Shown piece by piece: positions 26,317 to 35,530 of a DNA stretch of 39,962 nt; the stretch's first letter is position 1; each line of letters opens with the position of its first letter. Made by a program: the position numbers and the translations under genes. The stretch lies in contig SGYO01000017.1 in NCBI GenBank assembly GCA_004321745.1, positions 1 through 39,962 of the forward strand. The letters run 5' to 3'. The DNA is from a bacterium (lineage in GTDB: Bacteria > Fidelibacterota > Marinisomatia > Marinisomatales > UBA1611). Below the pieces are notes generated by a model. It had not been told where the DNA came from. It ran no database searches and worked only from the letters and a program-made list of their open reading frames with translations.

Positions 26317-29300
26317 TCAAATTGCACGATTAAAACTAAAAATAATGTTACTATTTTTTGTTATTTTTTCATCCTTAATCATAACTAGTGGCAAGTCTAC
26401 ACGCAAATAAACTGGTTTATTAAATACTATACTGCTGAAACGAAACCCTATTCCAGCATTCGCAAGTTTTTCAATCTTATCAAACCTGTTAAAAATCCCA
26501 GCATCAGCAAATAGCGCAATCTCAGTATTAATTAATCTATTTTCAAAATAGCCATTTGAATTAACTTTTTTGTTTAAGACATATAATTCGCTCGAGAATG
26601 CTACTAGTTCATCTGTACTATAATTATCATTTATAAAACCTCTAATATTACCATCGCTAGGAAAATGGTATTTCCCATTAAAATTTTTAAAATCAAAAAA
26701 ACTATTTTCAGATCTTAAATAAGATTCTTCATACATTGACCGTGATTGATTACCAGCAATTTTAAAAGAAACTTGAATGGGTAATTTCTGCTCATGATGC
26801 CAGATTTTTCCAAAATATGAACGCGCTCTAATACCTGCATGAGTAAATCCTGAAAGGTATCTAAAGATATTCCCTGAACTGAAGGAATTAGCTTGTTTGA
26901 ATTTTATGGTAAACGAAATTTTTGAAAAATCCCATTTTGAAAATGGCGATAAAGAATTTGAAATGTCAGTTTCAAATTCAAAGTAGTTAGATTTCATTAA
27001 ATGGTTAAAATAAACGGAAGAAAGTTTACCAGGCGCGAATAAATTAGTTCTTTGTGTATCAACATTTGATTGAACGTAAAAACCTAATTTATAATTTTGC
27101 TTAGGTTTACTTCGATAGCCATTCAGAAATTTTGTTTTATTCATTTCAAGTTTCAGTGACTTTAAACCTGGCTGATCAAAAACTTTAAAATTAAGTTTCA
27201 AATTTCTGTAATTATGAACGGGTTTGAAACTTCCCTCATAATACCAGTAAAAACTATGCTTTTTGGAAGAAGGGTCTTTTTCTAAAGAATGGTTTAATTT
27301 TACAATTTGATTTTCAAAACTGCCGTAAGATTTCCTAATTTGTAAACCTGGGGAGTAACTATCAATGTCATTGTAATATAAAGAAGGTAACCATGTATAC
27401 ACTATTTTGTCACGAGGTATATAGTTCATACCAGGCCAGTCAAATGTAATTTTTCTTTTAAGCTTTGTAGAATTATTCCTGTAGTCTACATCCAGCGATT
27501 GAGCATCGGGATCCAAGCTTAGTCTTACGGGTTTTTTTGAAACATCATAAATAAATTCATCTTCATTATTCCAATAATTATTTTCCCACCAAATTCTTTT
27601 AGTAGATCCATCAGGAAATTCAGTCTCTACTAGTTGGGGCATGTGCCTATTGCCTAAATTTTTTATTTTTAAAAATACTTTATACGTACCATCATCATTT
27701 TTTTTTGCATACCATTTTTGAATACTATAATCCATGACTCTAGTATCATGAAGCCAAGCGTCAAAAAACCAATCAAACTCTTTTCCACTTACTTTTTCAA
27801 CTGATTCTATGAATTTTTCTTCATCTACATGTTTTAATTCCCACTTTTTATAAAAATCTTGAACAGACAGATAATAAAGTGAATCTCCTAAAATGTATTT
27901 TAATTCATTTAGCATTAAGGAGGGTTTTGTATATGCATTTTGCCTGTATGAAGTGCTATTTTTAAAAAGATAACTCTTTCTACTGATTGGCTCATCATAT
28001 CCACTTAAAATATAATTTATAGATGACCATTGGTCATTATGTAGTTTATTATTGAATGACCAAAATTTTCTTTGATATTTATCAGTCCATTCATCTGATT
28101 GCCAGTCAAACCCAATTGTGCCATAACGATCCATCATGTAATCTCTTGTTTGAGCAGTGGTGAAGCCTTCATCTATCCATGCCTCATCAAGTTCATTATT
28201 ACCTAAAATACCATAAAACCAAATATGACCAATTTCATGTAAAATCAGACTCTCACTATCACTCCCATCCATAATAAGCATAGGGTACTCCATACCTCCT
28301 GACTTCAACCTGTCAGTATTTGTTACTTGAGGGTATGAATATTCTCCAAATTTCTCGGTTAGCCATTTTAAAGCTCTCACAGATCTCTCTCTAACCACCC
28401 TGTTCCAATCATATGCATTGACCCTGTTATACAAAACATGTACGTCAATATCTTTATATCTTCCATGCTCATAGAGAAAATTTGGTGATGCAACCCAAGC
28501 AAAGTCATGAACATTTTCCGCTAGGAATTCTACTGTCCTCGTTTTTAAAGAATCCGGCTCTATGTAATTTTTTTCAAAATTCTCAAACCAATCCTGAAAC
28601 TCTATTGAACTGTCTACTTTTACCATGTTCCAGCCAGGATCCCCTTTGGTAACTACTCCGGATGCACCAATGATGTACTTTGCAGGCAGTTCAAATGTTA
28701 CTTTAAAATTACCAAATTCTCCGTAAAACTCACCTTCTGCATGAAATGGGTCAGCATGCCAGCCTTCTTTGTCGTAGACAGCTATTTTAGGGTACCACTG
28801 TGCCATATTATATTGACCCTCATAATAGCCGGCTCGCTCTACCATACCGCCCACATGGTGGTTCCAGTCGATGTCTATTCTAAGCTTTTCTCCTGGCAAA
28901 AGTGGCTGTTTTAATTTTGCACGCAATACAGTGTCATCAATTTTAAAGTTATCGGAAATAAAATTATCATTTTTGGCTATTGTAAGATTTCTTACGTGTA
29001 TTTTGCTCTCATATCCATCTAAACCATCTTTGAAATAAGCCGCACGTGATTCTCTGCCATATCCATTTAGATAATCCCTGGATTTTACTGAACCGAGTTG
29101 AAAAGCATTAGGGTATAAATGGATGAATATATCATTCAGCTCATCAGGAGAATTATTTTTATATATGATGGTTGAACTGCAAGCAAGCTGTCTTACACTA
29201 TCAATAAGAGTTACATTCATCTCATAGTCAACTGATTGTTGCCAGTATTGGCCACTTGCAATAATAAATGATAAATTAAACCAAATACAGTGTAGGAAAT

Positions 29301-29319
29301 TTTTAAAAAGGCGAGACAA
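26317..29319 (-). CDS. M1-family zinc metallopeptidase fused to a probable outer-membrane barrel
   Basis: A 1000-aa exported protein. Residues about 25-560 are an M1 aminopeptidase-type region with the zinc site HEIGH (361-365) and, 18 residues later, E384 (HExxH-x18-E). The usual GAMEN exopeptidase loop is seen as GGMEYP, just upstream. Residues about 590-1000 are strand-rich and look like an Omp85/bacterial surface antigen barrel: 'GNIRGFINDN' near 889, 'ALFADAGIFN' near 935 and 'AGIGFRFS' near 953, close to the order of RGY, FxDxG and GxGxRF motifs of that family. This would tether the peptidase at the outer membrane. The start is TTG without a clear ribosome-binding site; a signal peptide follows directly. 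It is 12 bp after the TlpA-like gene. The M1 call is firm, the barrel is inference. Confidence 0.85.
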   Translation of the reverse strand: MSRLFKNFLHCIWFNLSFIIASGQYWQQSVDYEMNVTLIDSVRQLACSSTIIYKNNSPDELNDIFIHLYPNAFQLGSVKSRDYLNGYGRESRAAYFKDGLDGYESKIHVRNLTIAKNDNFISDNFKIDDTVLRAKLKQPLLPGEKLRIDIDWNHHVGGMVERAGYYEGQYNMAQWYPKIAVYDKEGWHADPFHAEGEFYGEFGNFKVTFELPAKYIIGASGVVTKGDPGWNMVKVDSSIEFQDWFENFEKNYIEPDSLKTRTVEFLAENVHDFAWVASPNFLYEHGRYKDIDVHVLYNRVNAYDWNRVVRERSVRALKWLTEKFGEYSYPQVTNTDRLKSGGMEYPMLIMDGSDSESLILHEIGHIWFYGILGNNELDEAWIDEGFTTAQTRDYMMDRYGTIGFDWQSDEWTDKYQRKFWSFNNKLHNDQWSSINYILSGYDEPISRKSYLFKNSTSYRQNAYTKPSLMLNELKYILGDSLYYLSVQDFYKKWELKHVDEEKFIESVEKVSGKEFDWFFDAWLHDTRVMDYSIQKWYAKKNDDGTYKVFLKIKNLGNRHMPQLVETEFPDGSTKRIWWENNYWNNEDEFIYDVSKKPVRLSLDPDAQSLDVDYRNNSTKLKRKITFDWPGMNYIPRDKIVYTWLPSLYYNDIDSYSPGLQIRKSYGSFENQIVKLNHSLEKDPSSKKHSFYWYYEGSFKPVHNYRNLKLNFKVFDQPGLKSLKLEMNKTKFLNGYRSKPKQNYKLGFYVQSNVDTQRTNLFAPGKLSSVYFNHLMKSNYFEFETDISNSLSPFSKWDFSKISFTIKFKQANSFSSGNIFRYLSGFTHAGIRARSYFGKIWHHEQKLPIQVSFKIAGNQSRSMYEESYLRSENSFFDFKNFNGKYHFPSDGNIRGFINDNYSTDELVAFSSELYVLNKKVNSNGYFENRLINTEIALFADAGIFNRFDKIEKLANAGIGFRFSSIVFNKPVYLRVDLPLVMIKDEKITKNSNIIFSFNRAI

Positions 29320-29331
29320 ATTTATAATTAT

Positions 29332-29964
29332 CTATAAATATGGTTTTAGATCCTTCAAAAAAACATTGCCTGGACGAGCACCTCTGTACGTTTTGACAAT
29401 ATAGCCGTCTCTATCTATCAAAAATGTGGTCGGTACAGCTCTCATACCAACACCAGAAATTGTACCATAATCACTAAAGGCTTTGTATGACTCATTACCA
29501 TTAATATCCGTTAGTATTGGGTAGTTTATTTTATAGTGTTCTGAAAATAGCTTAATATTTTCTGAACTTCCTGACTGAATGGCTATACCAACAATCTCCA
29601 AACCTTCTTCATTATACTTATCATATAGTTCAATAAAATCTGGAATTTCTTTTATGCATGGGCCACACCATGTTCCCCAAAACGTTAGCATAACTACTTG
29701 TCCTTCGTAGGCAGAAAAATTCAAAATATTTCCATCAAGATCTGCTAGATTAAAATCAGGAGCCTTGATTTTTTGGGAAGCAGAATTTTGATTTTTTTTA
29801 GAAGCCTTATTTTTTTTTGAATTAATTTTTTGTGAATAAGCTGTATTAGGCTTACTACTTTTCTCCACACTACTAGTTTTTTCCTTACTTGTCTCAGCTG
29901 AATTACCGCAACTAAGGGCATAAAAAAATAATAGTGGAATTAAAAATATATTATGACATTTCAT
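29332..29964 (-). CDS. TlpA-like thioredoxin-fold lipoprotein
   Basis: A 210-aa thiol-disulfide protein of the TlpA/ResA type. The signal peptide ends in a lipobox with C19 (YALSC). A Lys/Ser-rich linker (about 20-66) leads to the thioredoxin fold with the redox pair C100-GP-C103 (WGTWCGPC), and a cis-proline context 'AVPTTFLIDRDG' near 176-187. It would be anchored to a membrane on the periplasmic side and reduce disulfides, for example in apocytochromes or other envelope proteins. The dsbD gene lies 43 bp upstream on the same strand, so DsbD is the likely electron donor. The ATG is preceded by AAGGAAAG. The exact substrate is unknown. Confidence 0.9.
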   Translation of the reverse strand: MKCHNIFLIPLLFFYALSCGNSAETSKEKTSSVEKSSKPNTAYSQKINSKKNKASKKNQNSASQKIKAPDFNLADLDGNILNFSAYEGQVVMLTFWGTWCGPCIKEIPDFIELYDKYNEEGLEIVGIAIQSGSSENIKLFSEHYKINYPILTDINGNESYKAFSDYGTISGVGMRAVPTTFLIDRDGYIVKTYRGARPGNVFLKDLKPYL

Positions 29965-30007
29965 TTAAAATCTTTCCTTGCATTATGGATAACATTCGAT
30001 TTTCAAC

Positions 30008-31927
30008 CTAATCCATATTTTTACTGTTAAATTTTTCTAAACCTCTAGACAAAAATTTATCAAAACCGTTTGGAATATACCCTCCTGTGTCAACTAATGT
30101 ACTTTCGTTTGAAGGATCTAAGACTACATAATATGGCTGAGTAGCTGTCTTATATATCTCAAACTGCATTTGAGCGTAAACAGAACTAAGAGAATCCTTT
30201 TTATCTACATAAAGCCTTGTTAATACCATATTGTCAAAATGATTTTTAATATTTTCAAGCGGAAAAATCCTTCTTTCCATTACCCTGCAATTAGCACAAT
30301 AAATACCAGTAAAGTCAATAAAAAGAGGTTTTCCTTGCTTTTTAGCTTCTTCTAAAGCACCATCATAGTCATCAACATACCAACCTTCTTTAATCGCAAT
30401 CTCATCCTCAGTGGGAGGCGGTGGTACCATCGCCTCAATTAACTCATCAGCAAATCTTGGTAATCCACTGTAATGATAAGTTGGACCAGAAAATAATGAT
30501 AATGCTATTGGAGCAAGTACAACTAACGTAACAATAATACCAATGTAACTAATTGATTTTTGATCATTCACATCTGAACCTTGGAAAGAAAAAAGATTTG
30601 ATAAATATGCAATTAAACAAAGCCCAATAAGTAAAAATAAACTTAGAACTACGCTTCGCGGCAGAAAACCAATACCCCATTCTATATCAGGAACCCATAA
30701 AAACTTTACAGCTGCGGCAAGCTCAATAAATCCAAAAACTACTTTTGCCTTTTCCATCCATATACCAGATCTGGGTAATTTCTCAAGGGAAGACGGAAAC
30801 AAAGATAATATCACAAATGGAAATGCAAATACAACACCATATATTGTCATTCCTACGAGGCTGGTAAATAAACCGGTAGCCGTTCCGCTGGCCGCGACAA
30901 CAAGTAACATTCCCACAACAGGAACAGTACAACTAAAACTAGTAATAGCAAAGGCAACACCAAGAATAAATGAACCTAAATATGCATTTTTTGCATTCTG
31001 ACCAGCTTGATCAGTCTTGCTTAACAATGCACCAGTGACATTAACATTTATGATACCGAACATCCACAATGCAAAAAAGATAAACAGCACACCTAATGCC
31101 AGATTCAACCACGCATTAGTGGCTATGAAATTTCCTATATTAGCGTACCCTGTTTGGACGGCAGCATCTTCAACACCCCATGACAAAAAGCTTACAAGTA
31201 AACCAATAAAAATGAAAGTACCAGCTATACCTAATCCATAAAGAGCAGCAACAGATGAGCGACCAATATTTTTATCTTCACTAACTTTACCAAAAAAAGA
31301 TATAATGATTGGTATCATTGGATATACACAAGGCATAACCCAGCTAAGGATTGCTCCGCCGACGGCAATAATAATTAAATTTAAAAATGAACTTAAACCA
31401 TTTTTTCCATAATGATTTTTTTTCAAAGAAGTTAATGTAGTTTTTTCTATTCGCGGCTCGCCAGGCTCAACTTGAACTTTAACGACATTATTCTTTTCCA
31501 CAGGAGGGTAACAGAGTCTTTCATTACAGACTTGATAATATGTCATTACAGATATCTCATAATTACCAGGAGGTAAATCATCTTTAAGCAGAACCTGGGA
31601 AGAAAATAAAGTATTGCCCTTATGATAAAATGATGTTACATCAAATCCAGGGTCATATTCTTTGATTGGCTCAGGCTCTATAACTTTTCCAATCTCGCTT
31701 ATAATGTCGCCTTTGATATTTATTTCAGTCGGAAGTGGACCATCTACAATCTTATATATTGAATAAATTTTCCATTGTTTTTCCATTTTAGCAGATATTT
31801 CAATGTTAACTACTTCTCCTGCCCTCACAAGGCTATCACTGGTCGCATCAATCGTTACTGGATTTACGATTTGCGCAAAACAAGCACATGCATAAAAGAA
31901 TGTATAAATGACTAAATGTTTAAACAT
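30008..31927 (-). CDS. dsbD: Thiol:disulfide interchange protein DsbD
   Basis: Carries electrons from cytoplasmic thioredoxin across the inner membrane to periplasmic thiol proteins. All three domains and cysteine pairs are present in 639 aa. The N-terminal immunoglobulin-like domain follows a signal peptide and has C134 and C139 (CNERLCYPP). The central eight-helix domain has C200 (MPCVYPM) and C333 (FSCTVP). The C-terminal thioredoxin domain has C544-AN-C547. It lies upstream of a TlpA-like gene, the expected acceptor, and 12 bp after a patatin gene. The start ATG is clear from the signal peptide. DsbD suggests that this cell needs reduced cysteines in the envelope, for cytochrome c maturation or disulfide repair. 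Confidence 0.95.
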   Translation of the reverse strand: MFKHLVIYTFFYACACFAQIVNPVTIDATSDSLVRAGEVVNIEISAKMEKQWKIYSIYKIVDGPLPTEINIKGDIISEIGKVIEPEPIKEYDPGFDVTSFYHKGNTLFSSQVLLKDDLPPGNYEISVMTYYQVCNERLCYPPVEKNNVVKVQVEPGEPRIEKTTLTSLKKNHYGKNGLSSFLNLIIIAVGGAILSWVMPCVYPMIPIIISFFGKVSEDKNIGRSSVAALYGLGIAGTFIFIGLLVSFLSWGVEDAAVQTGYANIGNFIATNAWLNLALGVLFIFFALWMFGIINVNVTGALLSKTDQAGQNAKNAYLGSFILGVAFAITSFSCTVPVVGMLLVVAASGTATGLFTSLVGMTIYGVVFAFPFVILSLFPSSLEKLPRSGIWMEKAKVVFGFIELAAAVKFLWVPDIEWGIGFLPRSVVLSLFLLIGLCLIAYLSNLFSFQGSDVNDQKSISYIGIIVTLVVLAPIALSLFSGPTYHYSGLPRFADELIEAMVPPPPTEDEIAIKEGWYVDDYDGALEEAKKQGKPLFIDFTGIYCANCRVMERRIFPLENIKNHFDNMVLTRLYVDKKDSLSSVYAQMQFEIYKTATQPYYVVLDPSNESTLVDTGGYIPNGFDKFLSRGLEKFNSKNMD

Positions 31928-31939
31928 GAAACACCAGAC

Positions 31940-32836
31940 TTAATTTGAAATACCAATCAATTTTTTATAAATACTGTTATCATTTGAATTTTTTAATCTA
32001 TTCAAAATCTTTTCCATAGCGCTTTTTCCACTATACAATAATTTATTAAAGTTCTCAAAGTCCGACCAATGAATACCAGCCACATTAGGCTTAACCAATA
32101 TATCAGCTTCGCTAGAAAGTTTTGCCTTTAATTTTAAAGAAGTAATAATATCAGATCTCCTCATTATTTCAATCATATTTGGACTTTTTAATGGTTTTAA
32201 CTTGCTGTTAGTTATATCTACTGCCATTATTGTACTTACTTTATTCTTTAAAGTTTCAATAGGAATTGGAGAGGCCACTCCTCCATCTACAATTATTTTT
32301 TCATCTTTTATAGTAGATTCAAAAAATCCCGGAATTGAAGAACTTTGAACAATTGATTCTTTTAAATCGCCTTCATGATAAATAATCTCTTCGCCAGATT
32401 GAATATCTACTGCTACAATTTCCATAGGTATTTTCAATTCACTAAAGTCATTACAAGGTACTAAAAAGTTAACTGCCTTTTCAATAATTTCTCGCTTTGC
32501 TACAAAAGATTTATTTAAACCTAAAACTACCATGTAATGCTGTTTTACTTTAGTAGTTACTTTTTCTAAAAAAGTTTCTTCATTTCTGCCATCGATTAAT
32601 GAACCTGAACGAAACTTAAAAAAAAGATCGGTCTCCATAAAATCTCTAAACCGGTTTTCAATCCAAAATGGGTCTAAGGTTGCAGCATACATTGCGCCAA
32701 TAGTAGACCCCGAGCTCGTACCAGCAATGATATCCGGACTTATCCCTGAATAGTGAAGAGCTTGAAGTGCACCAATATGGGCTACTCCCCTGGAACCACC
32801 CCCTCCTAAAGCTAAACCTAGATATGGTTTAGACAT
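31940..32836 (-). CDS. Patatin-like phospholipase (RssA type)
   Basis: A 298-aa patatin-fold serine hydrolase without signal peptide. The oxyanion-hole loop GGGGSRG (11-17), the nucleophile motif GTSSG with S41 (39-43), and the DGG motif with D184 form the Ser-Asp dyad. Its size and N-terminal position of the glycine loop match the cytoplasmic RssA/YchK group more than type Vd autotransporters, which carry a barrel. It probably hydrolyses lipid acyl esters, but the substrate is unknown. It sits between a cyclophilin lipoprotein gene (6 bp) and dsbD (12 bp). Confidence 0.9.
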   Translation of the reverse strand: MSKPYLGLALGGGGSRGVAHIGALQALHYSGISPDIIAGTSSGSTIGAMYAATLDPFWIENRFRDFMETDLFFKFRSGSLIDGRNEETFLEKVTTKVKQHYMVVLGLNKSFVAKREIIEKAVNFLVPCNDFSELKIPMEIVAVDIQSGEEIIYHEGDLKESIVQSSSIPGFFESTIKDEKIIVDGGVASPIPIETLKNKVSTIMAVDITNSKLKPLKSPNMIEIMRRSDIITSLKLKAKLSSEADILVKPNVAGIHWSDFENFNKLLYSGKSAMEKILNRLKNSNDNSIYKKLIGISN

Positions 32837-32842
32837 ATATTT

Positions 32843-33454
32843 TTATTTGTCTTCGAGCTTAACCTTCATTTCTATCCTGTCATCAGGATTATCTCTAGCA
32901 TCTCTGGGGGCATTGACAATGGAATCCACAACATCCATCCCGCTTACTACCTTACCAAAAACTGTGTATTGATTATCTAGGAATCTTGCATCTGCAACAC
33001 AAATGAAAAACTGACTACCACCACTATCAGGATTTTGTGATCTGGCCATTGACAATATGCCTCTTTCATGAGGAGTAGCACTAAACTCTGCAGGCAAATC
33101 CCATGTAGATTCAGAATTTTCATCACCAATACCAAAATACTTCGCAGCATTTCCGCCTGTGCCATGTCTGCTTTTATCCTCTGACTTTGATAAAGGGTCA
33201 CCACCCTGAATCATAAAACCAGGGATGACTCGGTGAAATATAGTTCCATCATAATAACCATTTTGAGCATGCAGCTTAAAACTCTCAACATGTTTTGGAG
33301 CTATTTCATCAAAAAATTCCAACTTAATATCTCCAAATTTTGTTGATATAACTGCTATTTCTTTATCCATAACTGATTCCTTATTTTCTTTTTTTGTTCC
33401 ACAACTCACTATAGCTAAACATATAGTAAGTAAAATAATGTTCCTTTTTATCAT
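32843..33454 (-). CDS. Cyclophilin-type peptidyl-prolyl isomerase, lipoprotein
   Basis: Catalyses cis-trans isomerisation of prolyl bonds. The 203 aa start with a lipoprotein signal ending IVSC (C18). A compact bacterial cyclophilin domain follows, with '[15 protein letters not shown]' (the catalytic Arg in FHRV), 'SGGSQFFIC' and '[15 protein letters not shown]'. The lipid anchor places it in the periplasm, unlike cytoplasmic PpiB. Its ATG overlaps the pyrE stop (ATGA), so it is coupled to a nucleotide-synthesis gene; the patatin gene follows after 6 bp. Confidence 0.93.
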   Translation of the reverse strand: MIKRNIILLTICLAIVSCGTKKENKESVMDKEIAVISTKFGDIKLEFFDEIAPKHVESFKLHAQNGYYDGTIFHRVIPGFMIQGGDPLSKSEDKSRHGTGGNAAKYFGIGDENSESTWDLPAEFSATPHERGILSMARSQNPDSGGSQFFICVADARFLDNQYTVFGKVVSGMDVVDSIVNAPRDARDNPDDRIEMKVKLEDK

Positions 33455-34026
33455 TGTATGTTCCTGCTTCCTGGTTTTTGAATTGGTATATCTTTTAATC
33501 TGTCTGGCACTTTATCCGGCTCAAAACTTACCGCTTCAAGTTCAATAATCGAAAACTGATTTTTATGTAGTTTGGCTTGTCCATTACTGCGATCAACTAA
33601 TACTCCCACCCCAAATATTATGCCGCCTAACTTTGTAACTTCATCTATAACCTCTTTGACAGAGCCACCAGTAGTTATAACATCTTCAATTACAAGTATT
33701 TTATCATTCTCTTTAATTTCAAAACCTCTGCGAATACACATATCACCCTTTTTTCTCTCCGCAAAAATAGTTTTAACATTTAATAGTCTTCCTACCTCAG
33801 TTCCGATTACAATGCCACCAATGGCAGGGGAAATAACAGCATCTATGTCGCCATTCATGAAATTGTTCGCAATACTTTGCGCGAATCGACTTAAATATTT
33901 TGGATATTGTAAAACTTTTGCGCATTGAAAATAAGAAGAACTATGCTTTCCAGATGTGAGGACAAAATGGCCATTTAAAAGCGCACCAGTATCTTTAAAT
34001 ATATTTATAATCTTTTCTTTAGACAT
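33451..34026 (-). CDS. pyrE: Orotate phosphoribosyltransferase
   Basis: Joins orotate and PRPP to give orotidine 5'-phosphate in pyrimidine synthesis. The 191-aa length is normal. The PRPP-binding motif [13 protein letters not shown] is at 110-122, and the flexible-loop '[14 protein letters not shown]' (89-102) holds the catalytic Lys and Arg. The start overlaps pyrF by 8 bp and the stop overlaps the cyclophilin gene by 4 bp. OMP from this enzyme is the substrate of the upstream-encoded PyrF, so the last two steps of UMP synthesis are made together. Confidence 0.96.
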   Translation of the reverse strand: MSKEKIINIFKDTGALLNGHFVLTSGKHSSSYFQCAKVLQYPKYLSRFAQSIANNFMNGDIDAVISPAIGGIVIGTEVGRLLNVKTIFAERKKGDMCIRRGFEIKENDKILVIEDVITTGGSVKEVIDEVTKLGGIIFGVGVLVDRSNGQAKLHKNQFSIIELEAVSFEPDKVPDRLKDIPIQKPGSRNIQ

Positions 34027-34816
34027 TTAAGGCCTCATTCATTTTTTTGACATACATTTTGGCTGATTGGCGTATATCATTTGCTGAATGACTTCGTGAA
34101 AATGATATGTCTCTCGAAATATTTAAAATTCCTATCCCTGATTTATTTCCCTCTTTTATGCATGACACAAGGTCGCCTCCCTGGGTTCCAATGCCAGGAA
34201 TGAGAATAGGTAAACTCGGAGCAAGTCTTCTTACCTTGATAAGTTCTTCAGGAGCAGTGGCACCAACTACGAGCCCTACGTTGTCGTTGACATTTAATGA
34301 ATCTGCCCATTTTGCTACTTGTTCATATAGTTTGGCTTCATTATGAAAGTTTAAACTTTGAAAAGTCTTTGCTGATGGGTTTGAAGTCCTACATAAAATA
34401 AAAACTCCTTTTTCCTCATTGTTTAAAAATGGCATAATACTGTCCTCTCCCATGTAAGGGTTTAGAGTAACACTATCAAAGTCAAAATGTCCAAAAATAC
34501 TAGCTGCATATTGTTTTGCAGTATTTCCTATGTCACCTCTTTTTGCATCTGCGATAGTTATTGGACCATCTCCAATGTAGCCCATCATCTCCTCTAACCA
34601 TTCAAATCCTTTAGACCCCCACTTTTCGAAAAAAGCGAAGTTTGGTTTATACGCTAAAGCTATGTCCTTTGTAGCATCGACAACTTTTTTAGAATGAGAT
34701 ATGAGATTTTCAAGATTATCTGAACCTAAAGAATCAGTGCTTATATCTATACCCACACAAAGAAAGGAATTAATTTCCTTTGATCTTCTTTTAATTTTCT
34801 CATTGAAAGAAATCAT
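34019..34816 (-). CDS. pyrF: Orotidine 5'-phosphate decarboxylase
   Basis: Decarboxylates OMP to UMP, the last step of pyrimidine synthesis. The 265 aa are of the type 2 (longer) group, with the active-site DAKRGDIG (90-97; D90, K92 and D95), '[11 protein letters not shown]' and 'GIGTQGGD' for phosphate binding. It heads the leftward cluster pyrF-pyrE-ppi-patatin-dsbD-tlpA-M1. The upstream 103 bp are shared with a divergent acetyltransferase gene and must hold promoters for both; no clear -35/-10 pair stood out. No ribosome-binding site is obvious ahead of the ATG. Confidence 0.96.
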   Translation of the reverse strand: MISFNEKIKRRSKEINSFLCVGIDISTDSLGSDNLENLISHSKKVVDATKDIALAYKPNFAFFEKWGSKGFEWLEEMMGYIGDGPITIADAKRGDIGNTAKQYAASIFGHFDFDSVTLNPYMGEDSIMPFLNNEEKGVFILCRTSNPSAKTFQSLNFHNEAKLYEQVAKWADSLNVNDNVGLVVGATAPEELIKVRRLAPSLPILIPGIGTQGGDLVSCIKEGNKSGIGILNISRDISFSRSHSANDIRQSAKMYVKKMNEALNV

Positions 34817-34898
34817 GACAGCAAATATACCGCGATATAAAATCTTTAAAAACCTGAATAAGTTAAGTATTTAAAAAAAGAAAATGTCGATAATTACA

Positions 34899-34920
34899 TT
34901 TAGTGCCTAAACTCACTAAA
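34899..34920. repeat. Inverted repeat over the acetyltransferase start codon
   Basis: TTTAGTG (34899-34905) and CACTAAA (34914-34920) are perfect 7-bp inverted copies with an 8-bp spacer, and a further CTAAA (34907-34911) lies between them. The last base is the A of the ATG. It could be an operator or an RNA hairpin that hides the start. In such A/T-rich DNA chance is possible. Confidence 0.4.
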
Positions 34921-35516
34921 TGAATAAAACTATAATTCAAGATAGTTCTTTATCTGAAGTAGATGAAATAGCCTCAAGTGGCAATTTCACCATCGAACTT
35001 ATAAGACGATTGGGTGAAAACGATTATGACCCTTTAATTGAAATCTCACATTCTTTAGCTGATGAGTATGGAGAAAAATACATTTTAAATGATAATACGA
35101 TAAGAAAATATTTTAATAGACAAGGTTCTCTCCCAATCATTGCTAGATTTCAAAAAAAAATCATTGGATATATCATCGGCATGCCTTTAGAGCTTCTATC
35201 TCAAGAACCATGGTGTCGGCTAGATGAGAATTATGGAAAATTTAATACATTGTACACTTATGCATTTGTCATACAAAATAAATATAAAAAAAATGGTTAT
35301 GCTAAAACTTTAAAAAAAGTCTATTTAAACTGGGCAAAAAAAAGAGAAGGAGTAATTTTTAGCACTGGACATGTAAAAAAAGGAATTTCATCAAAGTTTA
35401 AAGGCAAGGTTGAAATTATTAATCAAATAGAAAATTGGCAGGGTACTGGGGAAATCTTTGAATATTATCGGAGAGATTTAGATCCAGAAAAAATTCATCA
35501 AAAAAAAGTTGGTTAA
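34920..35516 (+). CDS. GNAT-family N-acetyltransferase
   Basis: A 198-aa protein with GNAT landmarks: the 'IIARFQKKIIGYIIGMPLE' strands near 78-97, and the acetyl-CoA pyrophosphate loop as K-K-N-G-Y-A (about 122-127) after 'YAFVIQNKY'. It would transfer an acetyl group to an amine; the substrate cannot be told. The first 20 residues are polar and may be disordered. It is the only complete + strand gene here, divergent from pyrF and ending 14 bp from a convergent lipoprotein gene. There is no Shine-Dalgarno, so the mRNA may be leaderless or poorly translated. The inverted repeat at its start suggests local control. Confidence 0.75.
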   Translation: MNKTIIQDSSLSEVDEIASSGNFTIELIRRLGENDYDPLIEISHSLADEYGEKYILNDNTIRKYFNRQGSLPIIARFQKKIIGYIIGMPLELLSQEPWCRLDENYGKFNTLYTYAFVIQNKYKKNGYAKTLKKVYLNWAKKREGVIFSTGHVKKGISSKFKGKVEIINQIENWQGTGEIFEYYRRDLDPEKIHQKKVG

Positions 35517-35530
35517 TTCCGACATTTACA

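Noticed and set aside
35502-35524. Hairpin with a U run on the minus strand as terminator for the lipoprotein pair
   Set aside because: The 5-bp stem has a C-A mismatch on the strand that carries the U run. On the other strand it pairs through a G-U but has no U run.
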